Assembly: GCA_023391895.1 (NCBI GenBank)
Contig: JAEWAC010000431.1
Coordinates: 1-36,034, forward strand
Direction of reading: 5' to 3'
From: Bacteroidota bacterium
Lineage (GTDB): Bacteria > Bacteroidota > Bacteroidia > Chitinophagales > Chitinophagaceae
Length of the DNA: 36,034 nt
Shown in pieces: positions 23,273 to 31,967 of the stretch. A program made the position numbers and the translations under genes. Each line of letters starts with the position of its first letter. The stretch's first letter is position 1. The notes below the pieces were generated by a model that saw only the letters and a program-made list of their open reading frames with translations, searched no databases and was not told the origin of the DNA.

Positions 23273-25764
23273 TACAACCTGCTTTTGAACATTAAGTAAA
23301 TAGCAACAATGGCCCCCGCTATAATCAGTATCCATTCGTGTGGCTCGGGCACCGCCCCCTTGGATTGCAAAGAAGCATTTTTCAAACTCTGCTGGCTGTC
23401 TTCAATACCAAACCGTTCGTAATCCCTTTGGCTTTCCAGCACGACCAGGCTGGATACCGGCGATACCACATAGGCCGTTTGGGCCTGCTGCACCATAGCG
23501 CTGTTATGGGGCACACCATTGATACCCTGCTGGCCCAGCTGCTGCATGATATGGTTGTAGGCAAACAGCCGCATTAAATGATCCGGTGCATGGGAAGCAA
23601 CTGCTCCCGGCTGTTTAACAATGGAAATACCGGCACTATGCACCACCACCTCGTTTTCGTTTTCGGCTTCTTTGGCAAACTGCGCTGTTTGTAACAGGTG
23701 CTGCAAGGTTTGTACATCACCTCGTTCAAATAAAAAGCAACGGAACTCTTTGAGTGAAGCCAGGTAGGGCGTTAGCTGCGCACCCAGGTGAAACAACCGC
23801 ACCTTTTCCTGACGGGAGGCATAGGTTTTTAATTCTTTCCAAAAACGGCTGCCTTCCAGGTCGGACAGGTTAGGAGAAGGCTGTCCGCTTTTACTGATCA
23901 GGAGCGATTGGGAAGGCTCGTGAATGATAAACAGCGGGAAAAGTGAAAAATTCTTTTTGGTTAACTCCTTAAAAAGCCTGTCCTTATTTTCTTCATTTAG
24001 CCGGATCCGTTCATTTTGAAAAACCCATACGTTTTTGCCTTTCACACTGCTCCATACCTTATTTAATTCTTCCTTAGTCCAGGCGCTGTTGATATCCAGG
24101 TAAACATCGGTCAGGGCTACTTTCTCCCGTTGCGGCAGGTACGGTTTTACCGTGTAATGATACCCGCCAAAACTAAAAGCCTGCGGTGCTAAACCTTCTT
24201 CCTTCACCGTAAACGTCCAGCGGGAGCGGTAGCGGCCCGACCGGGTATAAGTGTTGCTGCCTTCTGGTGCAAAGGAAGCCTGCCGCACCGCAGGGGCGGC
24301 TGGTTGTTCCAGGCTCACTTTTACGTCTTCTGCAGCAGCAGTTGCGTCCGGTCCGTCAAACCAGATGTTTTCATAGGTAAGCACAGAACCGTCACTACGC
24401 AAGGGGGTTGTTATACCTATTTTGAAAGTGCGGCTGCCTTGGGCCGCCACGGGAAACACCCGTACTGTTACCTGATTGCCTTCCTGCCAGTGCACTACCG
24501 AGGGGTCCCGTACTTCTACCCCCACAATGGTTCGGTAGGCACTGTCCGCTTTTTCCTTCGTGGTCAGTATCCCTTTTTCTTCCCGGCCGTTGATCCATAA
24601 AGAAAGCGCTGTAATAACCCCGCCCTCCGGCAGGTGAAAGGTAAACAGTGCTTCCTGGTCGTTCGACCACTGCGTTTTTTTATGATTGAAAACGGTAATT
24701 ACTTTTTCGGTATACGCCAAATGCGCTGCCGGCCATATACGTACCTGGGTAGCCACATGCTGTGTTCTTAAATCCAGGCCGCTCCATAAGCGTTCTTCAG
24801 CCTGGTGCCGGCTGTTGTACTGGCTTTTTAAAATGGCAATCCTATCCTGCTCGTTTAAATAAACACTTCCGGAAAACAAGGATGCCAATACCACCAGCGG
24901 ATCATGTACTTTCTGCTCCTCGCCAAAAGAGCGGTCCGGCATGCGCCAGAAAATAGCATCGTCCCACCGCGGTATGACGTAAACCAGGCCCGTCTTTAAA
25001 ATTTTTTCTGTCGTGCGGTTTACTTTTACCTTTTGTGCTATTTGCATCCAAACCGGCAGGGCATCCGTTCCTTCTGACACGGCTTTGGAGTATGTCCGGT
25101 TAATGGCGGCCACCCCGGCCTGCCAGGAAATACCATAAATAACAACGGTAACTATAGCCGCCGCGATACCACCAATAAAGCTGTACCAATACTTTTTGGC
25201 ACTACCGGCTAAATCCTGTGCCAGCAAAATGGTTGACCATGTAAAAAAAGCCGGTACAAAGGCGTGTATGGAAATACCTAAAGCCAGCAGGGCCACCGCA
25301 CTAAAAAAGTAAATCGGCAGCAGGTAAATCGTCAGGTACAGGAAGAGTACAAAGCCCAATCCCAAGAGGAATAAGATAAGGTGCCTTGGAAAGGGGGGCA
25401 GTTGCTGAAAGAAAATGCTGAAGACATAATTAACACAAAGCAGCACCAGCAAAATTTGCAACCACAGGGGCGAGGCGGCAAACACTTCCATCTCCCGGTT
25501 TAAAGCATAGGCACTGATCAGCAGTAAAATCAACAGCAGAAACGTATAATGCCGTTGATGCGCCTCCTGCTTATTTGATTTGCCGACCCACAAAATAACC
25601 TGGTAACTGATGCCCAGTATAAAGTTGATCAAAAAGAAGCCAAAGTTGCTGTCAGAGTTGTCTACCCATAAAGGCAGCAGAAAAAAGAAACAGGATAAAA
25701 TAATAAGCAGTATGCCTGTGTTGACCAGGCCATCCTTCAGCTTTTGCTGTACTACAAGGATCAT
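23272..25764 (-). CDS. XrtN-system VIT domain protein with its own C-terminal sorting signal
   Basis: This encodes 830 residues. Residues about 10-220 form several membrane helices. A VIT domain lies at about 345-455, with FTFHLPEGGVITALSLWING and KEKADSAYRTIVG as in inter-alpha-trypsin heavy chains. A vWA-like stretch follows with a degenerate MIDAS DINSA at 557-561 where DxSxS is expected. The C-terminus is GAVPEPHEWILI followed by hydrophobic AGAIVAIYLMF and basic KSRL, the three-part PEP-CTERM layout with PEP at 806-808. It is therefore the likely substrate of the exosortase encoded next to it, with which it overlaps by one base. What it does on the surface is unknown. The 132-nt gap to the regulator gene may hold a separate promoter. 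Confidence 0.87.
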   Translation of the reverse strand: MILVVQQKLKDGLVNTGILLIILSCFFFLLPLWVDNSDSNFGFFLINFILGISYQVILWVGKSNKQEAHQRHYTFLLLILLLISAYALNREMEVFAASPLWLQILLVLLCVNYVFSIFFQQLPPFPRHLILFLLGLGFVLFLYLTIYLLPIYFFSAVALLALGISIHAFVPAFFTWSTILLAQDLAGSAKKYWYSFIGGIAAAIVTVVIYGISWQAGVAAINRTYSKAVSEGTDALPVWMQIAQKVKVNRTTEKILKTGLVYVIPRWDDAIFWRMPDRSFGEEQKVHDPLVVLASLFSGSVYLNEQDRIAILKSQYNSRHQAEERLWSGLDLRTQHVATQVRIWPAAHLAYTEKVITVFNHKKTQWSNDQEALFTFHLPEGGVITALSLWINGREEKGILTTKEKADSAYRTIVGVEVRDPSVVHWQEGNQVTVRVFPVAAQGSRTFKIGITTPLRSDGSVLTYENIWFDGPDATAAAEDVKVSLEQPAAPAVRQASFAPEGSNTYTRSGRYRSRWTFTVKEEGLAPQAFSFGGYHYTVKPYLPQREKVALTDVYLDINSAWTKEELNKVWSSVKGKNVWVFQNERIRLNEENKDRLFKELTKKNFSLFPLFIIHEPSQSLLISKSGQPSPNLSDLEGSRFWKELKTYASRQEKVRLFHLGAQLTPYLASLKEFRCFLFERGDVQTLQHLLQTAQFAKEAENENEVVVHSAGISIVKQPGAVASHAPDHLMRLFAYNHIMQQLGQQGINGVPHNSAMVQQAQTAYVVSPVSSLVVLESQRDYERFGIEDSQQSLKNASLQSKGAVPEPHEWILIIAGAIVAIYLMFKSRL

Positions 25765-25896
25765 ATGGTTGATTTAAAGGTTTATAATGAAAAGACGATT
25801 CTTTTGAATGTTACCGTAACACCCGGCACTTGCCCAAACCCCTCATGTTTTATAATTAAAAGCACTTTTTATTTCAAAGTAAAACGGCAAAAAAAA

Positions 25897-26214
25897 TCAC
25901 CGCACGCCCCTGATCATTTTTTCCAAAGCCGCCAGGTGTTCACCAAAAGTTTTTTCACCGGCTTTGGTGATGGAATAGGTGGTATTGGTCTTGCGCCCGA
26001 TAAATCCCTTGTGCACTTTGATACATCCATGCTCCTCCAGGTTCACCAGGTGCGTGGCCAGGTTGCCGTCGGTTACCTCCAGCATTTGCTTCAGGTCGTT
26101 AAAGCCCACTTCCTCGTTGATCAGCAACACGCTCATGACCCCCAGCCGGATGCGGTTGTCAAAAATTTTATTTAAACCGGAAATGGGATTGTTGATACCT
26201 GACATGTACTTCAT
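25897..26214 (-). CDS. Winged-helix transcriptional regulator
   Basis: The 105-residue protein is almost entirely one winged helix-turn-helix of the DUF/PadR-ArsR-like type: RIRLGVMSVLLINEEVGFNDLKQMLEVTDGNLATHLVNLEEHGCIKVHKGFIGRKTNTTYSITKAGEKTF. The recognition helix follows TDGNLATHLVNLEE and the wing is FIGRKTNTTYSIT. There is no effector domain, and Cys is present only at GCIKV. It lies 18 nt after the membrane protein gene and 132 nt before the VIT gene on the same strand, so it is likely an autoregulator of the module and may control the exosortase pair. ATGs occur at residues 1 and 4; I use the first. Confidence 0.88.
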   Translation of the reverse strand: MKYMSGINNPISGLNKIFDNRIRLGVMSVLLINEEVGFNDLKQMLEVTDGNLATHLVNLEEHGCIKVHKGFIGRKTNTTYSITKAGEKTFGEHLAALEKMIRGVR

Positions 26215-26232
26215 TTTTTTACAGACACCATT

Positions 26233-26898
26233 TTAAGGATTGGTCATTAGGGAAACCTCCTGCCGGGGCAGTTCGCTTCTTTCATACTTCCACCACATGA
26301 TAAAGCCATAGACTATATGCAGCACGCCAAACCCAAAAGCCCAGAAGTAAAGTCCATAGCCGATGAACTGTGTATTGATAAGACCCAGTAGTATCTCCAT
26401 TAAACCCAGGTACCGGATATCGCTTAAGGTATACTTGCTGCCATTGACCAGTGCCAGGCCGTAGAAAATGAGGCAAAGGGGGGCCACAAAACGCCAGTCG
26501 TTGTGCTGCAGCAAAGCCAGGATCAGCAAACCACCGGTCACCAGCGGAATCAGTGTATTGATCAACAGCAGCCGGGAGGTGTGGTCCCAAACGGGCAGTT
26601 TGTTTTTGCTGGCACGGCGCCAGGTAAAATAAAAAGCCGAAAGCAGGGCCGCTGCCAGTACTGCAGCCGCCAGCAGCAGCAAGTTTCCTGTTAACCGCTG
26701 AAAGGCCGCACCGCCATTTCCTGCATCGTACGGGTGAGGGTATTGTCCAATTAAGCCATAAGCCAAATAAGAACCGGCCAAAGCCCAACAGCCGGCTGCC
26801 ATGCCGCTTAACCCGCTCAGGGAAATAAACCTGGAGGAACGCTGCATCAGGCGCCGGATGTCCTGCAAGGCTTCTAACGGTTGATTAAGATCGTTCAT
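26233..26898 (-). CDS. Five- to six-helix membrane protein of the exosortase N neighbourhood
   Basis: The 221-residue protein begins with a soluble 22-residue segment (MNDLNQPLEALQDIRRLMQ) and then alternates hydrophobic helices: GLSGMAAGCWALAGSYLAYGLIG, LLLLAAAVLAAALLSAFYF, LLLINTLIPLVTGGLLILALL, GLALVNGSKYTL, YLGLMEILLGLINTQFIGYGLYFWAFGFGVLHIVYGFIMWW. It ends in a charged tail. I do not recognise a family beyond Bacteroidota membrane proteins that sit beside small winged-helix regulators, where a membrane protein may control the regulator. A promoter-like TACTTTGTAA lies about 20 nt upstream on the minus strand. It is the first gene of the leftward unit ending with exosortase N. Confidence 0.72.
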   Translation of the reverse strand: MNDLNQPLEALQDIRRLMQRSSRFISLSGLSGMAAGCWALAGSYLAYGLIGQYPHPYDAGNGGAAFQRLTGNLLLLAAAVLAAALLSAFYFTWRRASKNKLPVWDHTSRLLLINTLIPLVTGGLLILALLQHNDWRFVAPLCLIFYGLALVNGSKYTLSDIRYLGLMEILLGLINTQFIGYGLYFWAFGFGVLHIVYGFIMWWKYERSELPRQEVSLMTNP

Positions 26899-27002
26899 AA
26901 AAAGAACTTTGAATTACAAAGTAAATAAATAAAATAAATACCTGCAACTCTTATTCAATAAAAAATAAAAGCGGCAGGTAGGATTTGTGCTACAGCAGGA
27001 AG

Positions 27003-30000
27003 CTATTCTTCCAGCTGCTTCAGGTACGCTTTGAACTGGGCGTCCATATTTTTGGTATCCAGCAACTCTTCGGCAAAGCCCATGGCTTCGGATTCCAACA
27101 CCAGGGCTTTACTGTTGCTGTCATATGGACCCGTTATGCCCAGATAGGTTTCGTTGCCGTCTTCATAATCGTACTGCACTTTAAAGAGATAAAACTTTTT
27201 CTTTTGTCCTTTGTAAAGGGCCAGGCGTTCACCGGCAAAGATCACATGGGAGGGTTCCATATCATCGGCGGCATAAATAAACATTTCGCTTTGGGCCAGG
27301 CTGCGCTGGGTATGGTATTTTGAAGGAAACAGGGACAGCTTGCCCGCTTCTTTTAATTCCTTATACAAGCCCAGCCGGTAGTAGTTGCTCGCCGCCAGTT
27401 GCTCCACCAGCAAAGGATCTATTTTCTGGCCGTTCTTCAGCAGTATCGATAGTACTTCTTTTTTTACTTCCAGGTCTTTGACCTTTGCCATTTGCTGTAG
27501 CAGCTGGTTGCTTTCCGCGTCGTTTATTTTACCTAGCAGGTAAATCCAATAATAAAAAGACCAACTGGCTTCCTCGCCCGAAGCTTTCAGTTCCTGCAGA
27601 CGCTTTTGGGCACCCGACAAAAAGTTGTTCTTATACGGCAGCAGATCCTTTATTTGCAGCAGACCGCTATCCAGCAAATGATCGCTCACGCTGACCAGTA
27701 CATCGGCAAAAAGCGAATCTGCCGAAAGGGTCAGCAGCTCCGGGTAAAGCGAACGGGCCAGCAAGACAGAATCTTTGAGGGTCTGCGCCAGCCCCGCGGG
27801 AGTACCGGCGGTGGGGGTATGATGCAGTAACAACTCTTTCAAAACCCCATAGGCCGTATCGGTGGGAATGCTGGCCAGTGCCCGCAGCAGGGGGTATTGC
27901 AAGGCCGCTTTTTCCCCCTTTAGTACGGTATAGTGCTGCCGGATAAAGGTGATGGTAGAAGCATCAGCTAAGGAAACAATCTTGTTCAGCAAGGCATCAT
28001 GAGCGCAAAAGTTGTTTTCGTCAAAATCCCTATACGGCTCCAGCAAGGCCGGGTGCAGGCGGGGCAGGTCGGCCCTGGTAAACGGCACGTTGCCAAGGCT
28101 GCTCTTGGCCTGTTCAAAAACAGCAGAATCACCAGCCTGCAGGTCGGCTAACAGCTGGCTGGTTTTGTTTTTAAAAAAGCTATGCTGCGCCTGGTGATGA
28201 GTAAAACGAAAGGCGGTAAAAAACGGCTCCACATCCTTGCCGGTAGCATAAGTCTCCGGCGCAATGACCGACAATACATACAACGAATCGTTGTGCAGCA
28301 GCATCCGCAGCTTTTTGTAGTTTCTTCTTTCCTGACCCATGCCAATGCCGTATTCCATACCTGAGGCGGCACCATTGGTGATTTTCCGGGTGTAAAAAAC
28401 GGTGTCTTCCGCAGTGCTGTATTCTGCTAACCTTTCGGCAAAAAAAGTGCTATCGTTCTGCGTCCAGTAGTAAGGCGAAAAGCCCTCCACATTTACTTGC
28501 AGGGCTGTGCCGCTGCCTTTGTCGTAAGCCATATGAATCGTTCCGTTCACCGCGGAGGTGTTGTCCTGCTCCTGCTTAATAAAAGGCGCCGGTGCCAGGG
28601 TGGTAAATGTACGGGTGCTGTCCGTATAGGTTTTCCACTCCGCCGGTTGATAAGGCAGCAGGCGGAAAGACCCGAAAAATGCCGCCAGCCCGGTAGTATC
28701 GGCCCCGGCTTCGTGCAGCACCATTAAGGAAAAATTGCGGTGGCCCCGGTTCACGTGCATGGACTTCATCAACAACTGGTTGTTCTTGTAGCGACCGTCC
28801 ATCCACATGGCAGCCAGCCCGTGATAACGGCCCGTATCATAGCGGGTAATTTCTATTTCGTCTTTGTTTTCGATATTGGTGCGAACGGTTTCAAACAGTT
28901 CCTGATCACTGGTTATATAGTAGCCCGGCGTGGTTTCTTTTACAATCAGCATGTAATACACCTGTCCCAAGGCATCGGCATACGCCTGGTTGTAAAAGTT
29001 CCAGCCGTCGGCCCCTTCCTGCTGCTGCATGGTATGCTGTAGTTGCTCGTTGACGTTGGGCTTGCCCGGAAATGTCAGCGCAATAGCTTTTTCCACATCG
29101 GTAAATGTATAAGGCGCTGCGGCGGCGGCTGCTGTCGGGTGTACTTCCAGCAGCTGGAAAAACTTTTCGGCATCGGCATGGGTTAATAAACTTTTTTTCT
29201 GGCTGCCTACCATGACCATCACCACCTGGTTGCCGCTGGGCAGCAACCGCATGCGGTAATGATAGCCGTTTTCTTCCCGGTAAATCTCTAGGCCTTCCAT
29301 GCCCTTAAAACTGACCTTAGCCGTTTTGACCGGCGCTTCGCTAGGGGAAAAACTGCTGGCAAACCGTGTCAGAAAGCTGTCTTTTGGATTACCTGCCGGC
29401 AGGGATACATGGGACACGAAATACATAAGCCCGGTTCCCATGTCGGCATATACCTGCATTTTCATCTGGCCGCCGGGTACAAAGGCTGTTGCTTTGCCCG
29501 GCATAGAGGCGGTGTAGGTTTTTTCTTCGTTTTGAACCTCGTGCCAGGGCCGCTCTACCGCAGTGTACTGGTATTTTTCGGGGGCTATTTTTTTAGCGGA
29601 AAGCACCGGCTCTACCCGGAAGCCTTTGGCTTTGAGCAGTTCAATCAGACCATCCGAACCGGGCAGGTGGGCCGCACCCACGGCAAAAAAATGGCTTCTT
29701 ACGTGTGCCATGCTGTCTATGCGGAAAGCCATTTTGAGGTTGCGCTTGGTCAGCATCTGGTAACGGCCGGTAGTATCCATGGTGGTGGTCCACCTGTAAA
29801 TGGTGTTGATGTCCTGAGCCAGGTACACCTTGATCATCTTTTCTATTTGGGAGGCGCCTTTTTGCCGCAACAACAGGTCGCTGGCGTCAAAATTGTCACC
29901 CCATTCATTCATCAGGTCCAGTTGGTCTTCAAGATCCTCAATGCCGCCCACCCATTTGCCCTGGCGGCGGGCAATGTTGTACAGGTAAGTATCCACGGGG

Positions 30001-30455
30001 CTGTCCATGTCATCCGGCTTGGCGGTAGTGGTATGCTTCCAGCCTTGTTTGTACAGCCAGGCCTGTTTTTTGGTTACTTTTTCGGCCGGTACGCCAAACT
30101 TTTTTTCCAGGTCGCCGGCAATTTTTTTAAAGTCTTTTTTGTCCATGGCATCCCGCAGGTAGCCAGTAGTGTCGGGGGCACTCAGGGCCTGCATCAAAGC
30201 GGTTGTCATGGCATCGGCATCTACTTCCATGGCATAACCTTCGGCCTTTTCCAGGTAGTGGTACAACGAATCGCTGAAGTGAAACAACCGCCGGTCGGAC
30301 AGGTGCATGGTGCCAAACAAATACGAAGGCTGCTGCAGGCCGTTGCCGCTGATGCGCCAAAGCAAGGTGTTGGGATAGGTGGTGGTTTGAGCAACGGAAA
30401 ACAGGGCCAGGCACACGGTCGCTGCGGTTAACAAAGGGTACAATAGCCTTTTCAT
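27003..30455 (-). CDS. TraB/GumN-domain protein with long C-terminal extension
   Basis: This encodes 1150 residues. Signal peptide 1-22 (LLTAATVCLALFSVAQ) exports it. A TraB/GumN domain covers about 28-290: YLFGTMHLSD (46-54), GYAMEVDADAM, GGIEDLEDQLDLM and SHFFAVGAAHLPGSDGLIELLKAKGF (about 255-280), including the conserved GTMH and GxxHLPG motifs of this metalloprotease-like (Tiki-like) fold. After it come about 500 residues of beta-rich repeats (each beginning near KTYTASMPGKATAF, KAIALTFPGKPNV or TFTTLAPAPFI), and from about 790 an alpha-helical HEAT-like part (QYPLLRALASIPTDTAYGVLKELLLH). TraB/GumN proteins are normally about 300 residues; this one is almost four times longer. Function is unknown. 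It shares its strand with the aminotransferase upstream of it (45-nt gap). Confidence 0.85.
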   Translation of the reverse strand: MKRLLYPLLTAATVCLALFSVAQTTTYPNTLLWRISGNGLQQPSYLFGTMHLSDRRLFHFSDSLYHYLEKAEGYAMEVDADAMTTALMQALSAPDTTGYLRDAMDKKDFKKIAGDLEKKFGVPAEKVTKKQAWLYKQGWKHTTTAKPDDMDSPVDTYLYNIARRQGKWVGGIEDLEDQLDLMNEWGDNFDASDLLLRQKGASQIEKMIKVYLAQDINTIYRWTTTMDTTGRYQMLTKRNLKMAFRIDSMAHVRSHFFAVGAAHLPGSDGLIELLKAKGFRVEPVLSAKKIAPEKYQYTAVERPWHEVQNEEKTYTASMPGKATAFVPGGQMKMQVYADMGTGLMYFVSHVSLPAGNPKDSFLTRFASSFSPSEAPVKTAKVSFKGMEGLEIYREENGYHYRMRLLPSGNQVVMVMVGSQKKSLLTHADAEKFFQLLEVHPTAAAAAAPYTFTDVEKAIALTFPGKPNVNEQLQHTMQQQEGADGWNFYNQAYADALGQVYYMLIVKETTPGYYITSDQELFETVRTNIENKDEIEITRYDTGRYHGLAAMWMDGRYKNNQLLMKSMHVNRGHRNFSLMVLHEAGADTTGLAAFFGSFRLLPYQPAEWKTYTDSTRTFTTLAPAPFIKQEQDNTSAVNGTIHMAYDKGSGTALQVNVEGFSPYYWTQNDSTFFAERLAEYSTAEDTVFYTRKITNGAASGMEYGIGMGQERRNYKKLRMLLHNDSLYVLSVIAPETYATGKDVEPFFTAFRFTHHQAQHSFFKNKTSQLLADLQAGDSAVFEQAKSSLGNVPFTRADLPRLHPALLEPYRDFDENNFCAHDALLNKIVSLADASTITFIRQHYTVLKGEKAALQYPLLRALASIPTDTAYGVLKELLLHHTPTAGTPAGLAQTLKDSVLLARSLYPELLTLSADSLFADVLVSVSDHLLDSGLLQIKDLLPYKNNFLSGAQKRLQELKASGEEASWSFYYWIYLLGKINDAESNQLLQQMAKVKDLEVKKEVLSILLKNGQKIDPLLVEQLAASNYYRLGLYKELKEAGKLSLFPSKYHTQRSLAQSEMFIYAADDMEPSHVIFAGERLALYKGQKKKFYLFKVQYDYEDGNETYLGITGPYDSNSKALVLESEAMGFAEELLDTKNMDAQFKAYLKQLEE

Positions 30456-30500
30456 GACAGGTAGTTTGGGCAGGCTAATATAGAGTATAAAAAGCGGCTT

Positions 30501-31673
30501 TTATATACTGTTGAGGATAATATCACACGCCTGCTGTATTTGCCCGGTAGTGATGGTTAAAGGAGGCGATATGCGCAGACAATGGGCGGCAAATAAAAAC
30601 CAGTCGGTTAAAACGCCCTGTTCAATACAGTTATCAATAATACGCTTGCAGGTGTCAAACGAATCAAACTCCACCGCCATCCACAAGCCAAAGGCATGCA
30701 CGTTTTTGATTTTTGGATGTACCAGCCGTTGTTTAAAAAGAGCAGCTTTGCCGGGCACCTGGCGGTACAGGTCTTCCTCCAGCAGGGCCTTAAAGGCAGC
30801 CAGGCCGGCGGCACAACAAACCGGGTGTCCGCCAAACGTGGTAATGTGTCCCAGCACCGGGTTGTCGGCCAGCTGGTTCATGAGTTGCACATCGGCAATA
30901 AAAGCCCCCAGCGGCATGCCGCCGCCTAACGCCTTACCCAGCAATACCACATCGGGCACCACGCCAAAATGTTCAAAACCCCATAGCCGGCCGGTACGGC
31001 CAAAGCCTGCCTGTATTTCGTCCAGCACCAGCAAGGTACCGGTTTCGGTACAGCGCTGCCGCAGGGCCTGCAGCCAGTGATTAGCGGGAGGGATAATGCC
31101 GCCTTCGGCTTGCACCGTTTCGGCCACCACACAGGCGGTGTTATGCGTAATAAAACTTAAATCTTCAAACGAATTATAGTTCAAATGCTGCACCCCCGGC
31201 AACAGTGGCCGGTAGGCATTGCGCCAGTACTCGCTGCCAATGAGGCTTAACGCACCTTGTGTAGAACCATGGTAAGAGTGGTTGAACGCTACAATTTCGG
31301 TACGGCCGGTTACCCGCTTGGCCAGCTTCATGGCACCTTCTACGGCTTCGGCGCCGGAATTTGTAAAATAAACGGCATTGAGCGAGGGGGGCAAGTGCTG
31401 CGTGAGCAGCTGCGCATACTGCACCTGCGGGCTTTGTACAAATTCTCCATACACCATTACATGCAGGTAGGCGTCCAGCTGGTCCTGTATCGCCTGCAGC
31501 ACCCGGGAATGCCGGTGCCCTATGTTGGCCACAGAGATGCCGCCTATTAGATCAATATACTTTTTGCCGTTTGTGTCCCATAATTCGCAACCGGCCGCCT
31601 TTACAATTTCCAAAGCCAAAGGTGCGGTGGAGGTTTGTGCCACGTGCCGTAAAAACAATTGCCGCTGGTTCAT
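30501..31673 (-). CDS. Class III PLP-dependent aminotransferase (acetylornithine/4-aminobutyrate type)
   Basis: The 390-residue cytosolic enzyme shows every class III landmark: YFTNSGAEAVEGAMKLAK near 102-119 (phosphate loop), HSYHGSTQGAL near 132-142, VVAETVQAEGG near 182-192, LLVLDEIQAGFGRTGRLWGFEH near 214-235 (Asp218 contacts the PLP ring) and LLGKALGGGMPLGAF with the Schiff-base Lys247. It uses 2-oxoglutarate or pyruvate with an omega-amino substrate; acetylornithine, ornithine, lysine or GABA cannot be separated by reading alone. I use the ATG at 31671-31673 rather than the TTG three codons upstream. It has no arginine-biosynthesis neighbours. An AT-rich inverted repeat around 30480-30505 near its stop may act as terminator. 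Confidence 0.92.
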   Translation of the reverse strand: MNQRQLFLRHVAQTSTAPLALEIVKAAGCELWDTNGKKYIDLIGGISVANIGHRHSRVLQAIQDQLDAYLHVMVYGEFVQSPQVQYAQLLTQHLPPSLNAVYFTNSGAEAVEGAMKLAKRVTGRTEIVAFNHSYHGSTQGALSLIGSEYWRNAYRPLLPGVQHLNYNSFEDLSFITHNTACVVAETVQAEGGIIPPANHWLQALRQRCTETGTLLVLDEIQAGFGRTGRLWGFEHFGVVPDVVLLGKALGGGMPLGAFIADVQLMNQLADNPVLGHITTFGGHPVCCAAGLAAFKALLEEDLYRQVPGKAALFKQRLVHPKIKNVHAFGLWMAVEFDSFDTCKRIIDNCIEQGVLTDWFLFAAHCLRISPPLTITTGQIQQACDIILNSI

Positions 31674-31967
31674 AGGCTGCAAAAATAAACCAAGGCGGGC
31701 ATGGGGTTTTTAAAAGATGATGAAATTCAACTTTTAGCATACGATAGCGGCTGCCTGTGTAACGCACTAGCTTAAAAACACAGACTTTGCCTGTAAGTGT
31801 TTCAAAATAACAGTTTTGCCTAGGCGGTAAACGCTTTTTCTTTAACCCCCCATAGCAGCGCTTGCCACACGGCTGAACCAGGCCGGGCGGCGGTCCTTGT
31901 TTATTATCAAATTAATGTATAATTTAATATAAGCTCTTTCACATCCCACATTCTAAAACCAACAACT
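31674..31967. other. Divergent intergenic gap between aminotransferase and cytochrome genes
   Basis: The gap has no gene. A degenerate inverted A motif (GGCATGGGGTTTTTAAAAGA, about 31698-31717) lies at its left end, and TTTAACCCCCCATAG at about 31840-31854 resembles a forward one. The last 60 bases before the cytochrome start are very A/T-rich and should hold its promoter. Confidence 0.4.

Noticed and set aside
29409..30431. 340-codon rightward open frame
   Set aside because: It is antisense to the TraB/GumN domain, whose motifs are clear; long antisense frames are common in this codon bias.
30966..30986. A-motif-like string in the aminotransferase gene
   Set aside because: It encodes LWGFEH, a conserved family segment, so the partial match (TTCAAAACCCCATAG) is more likely chance.
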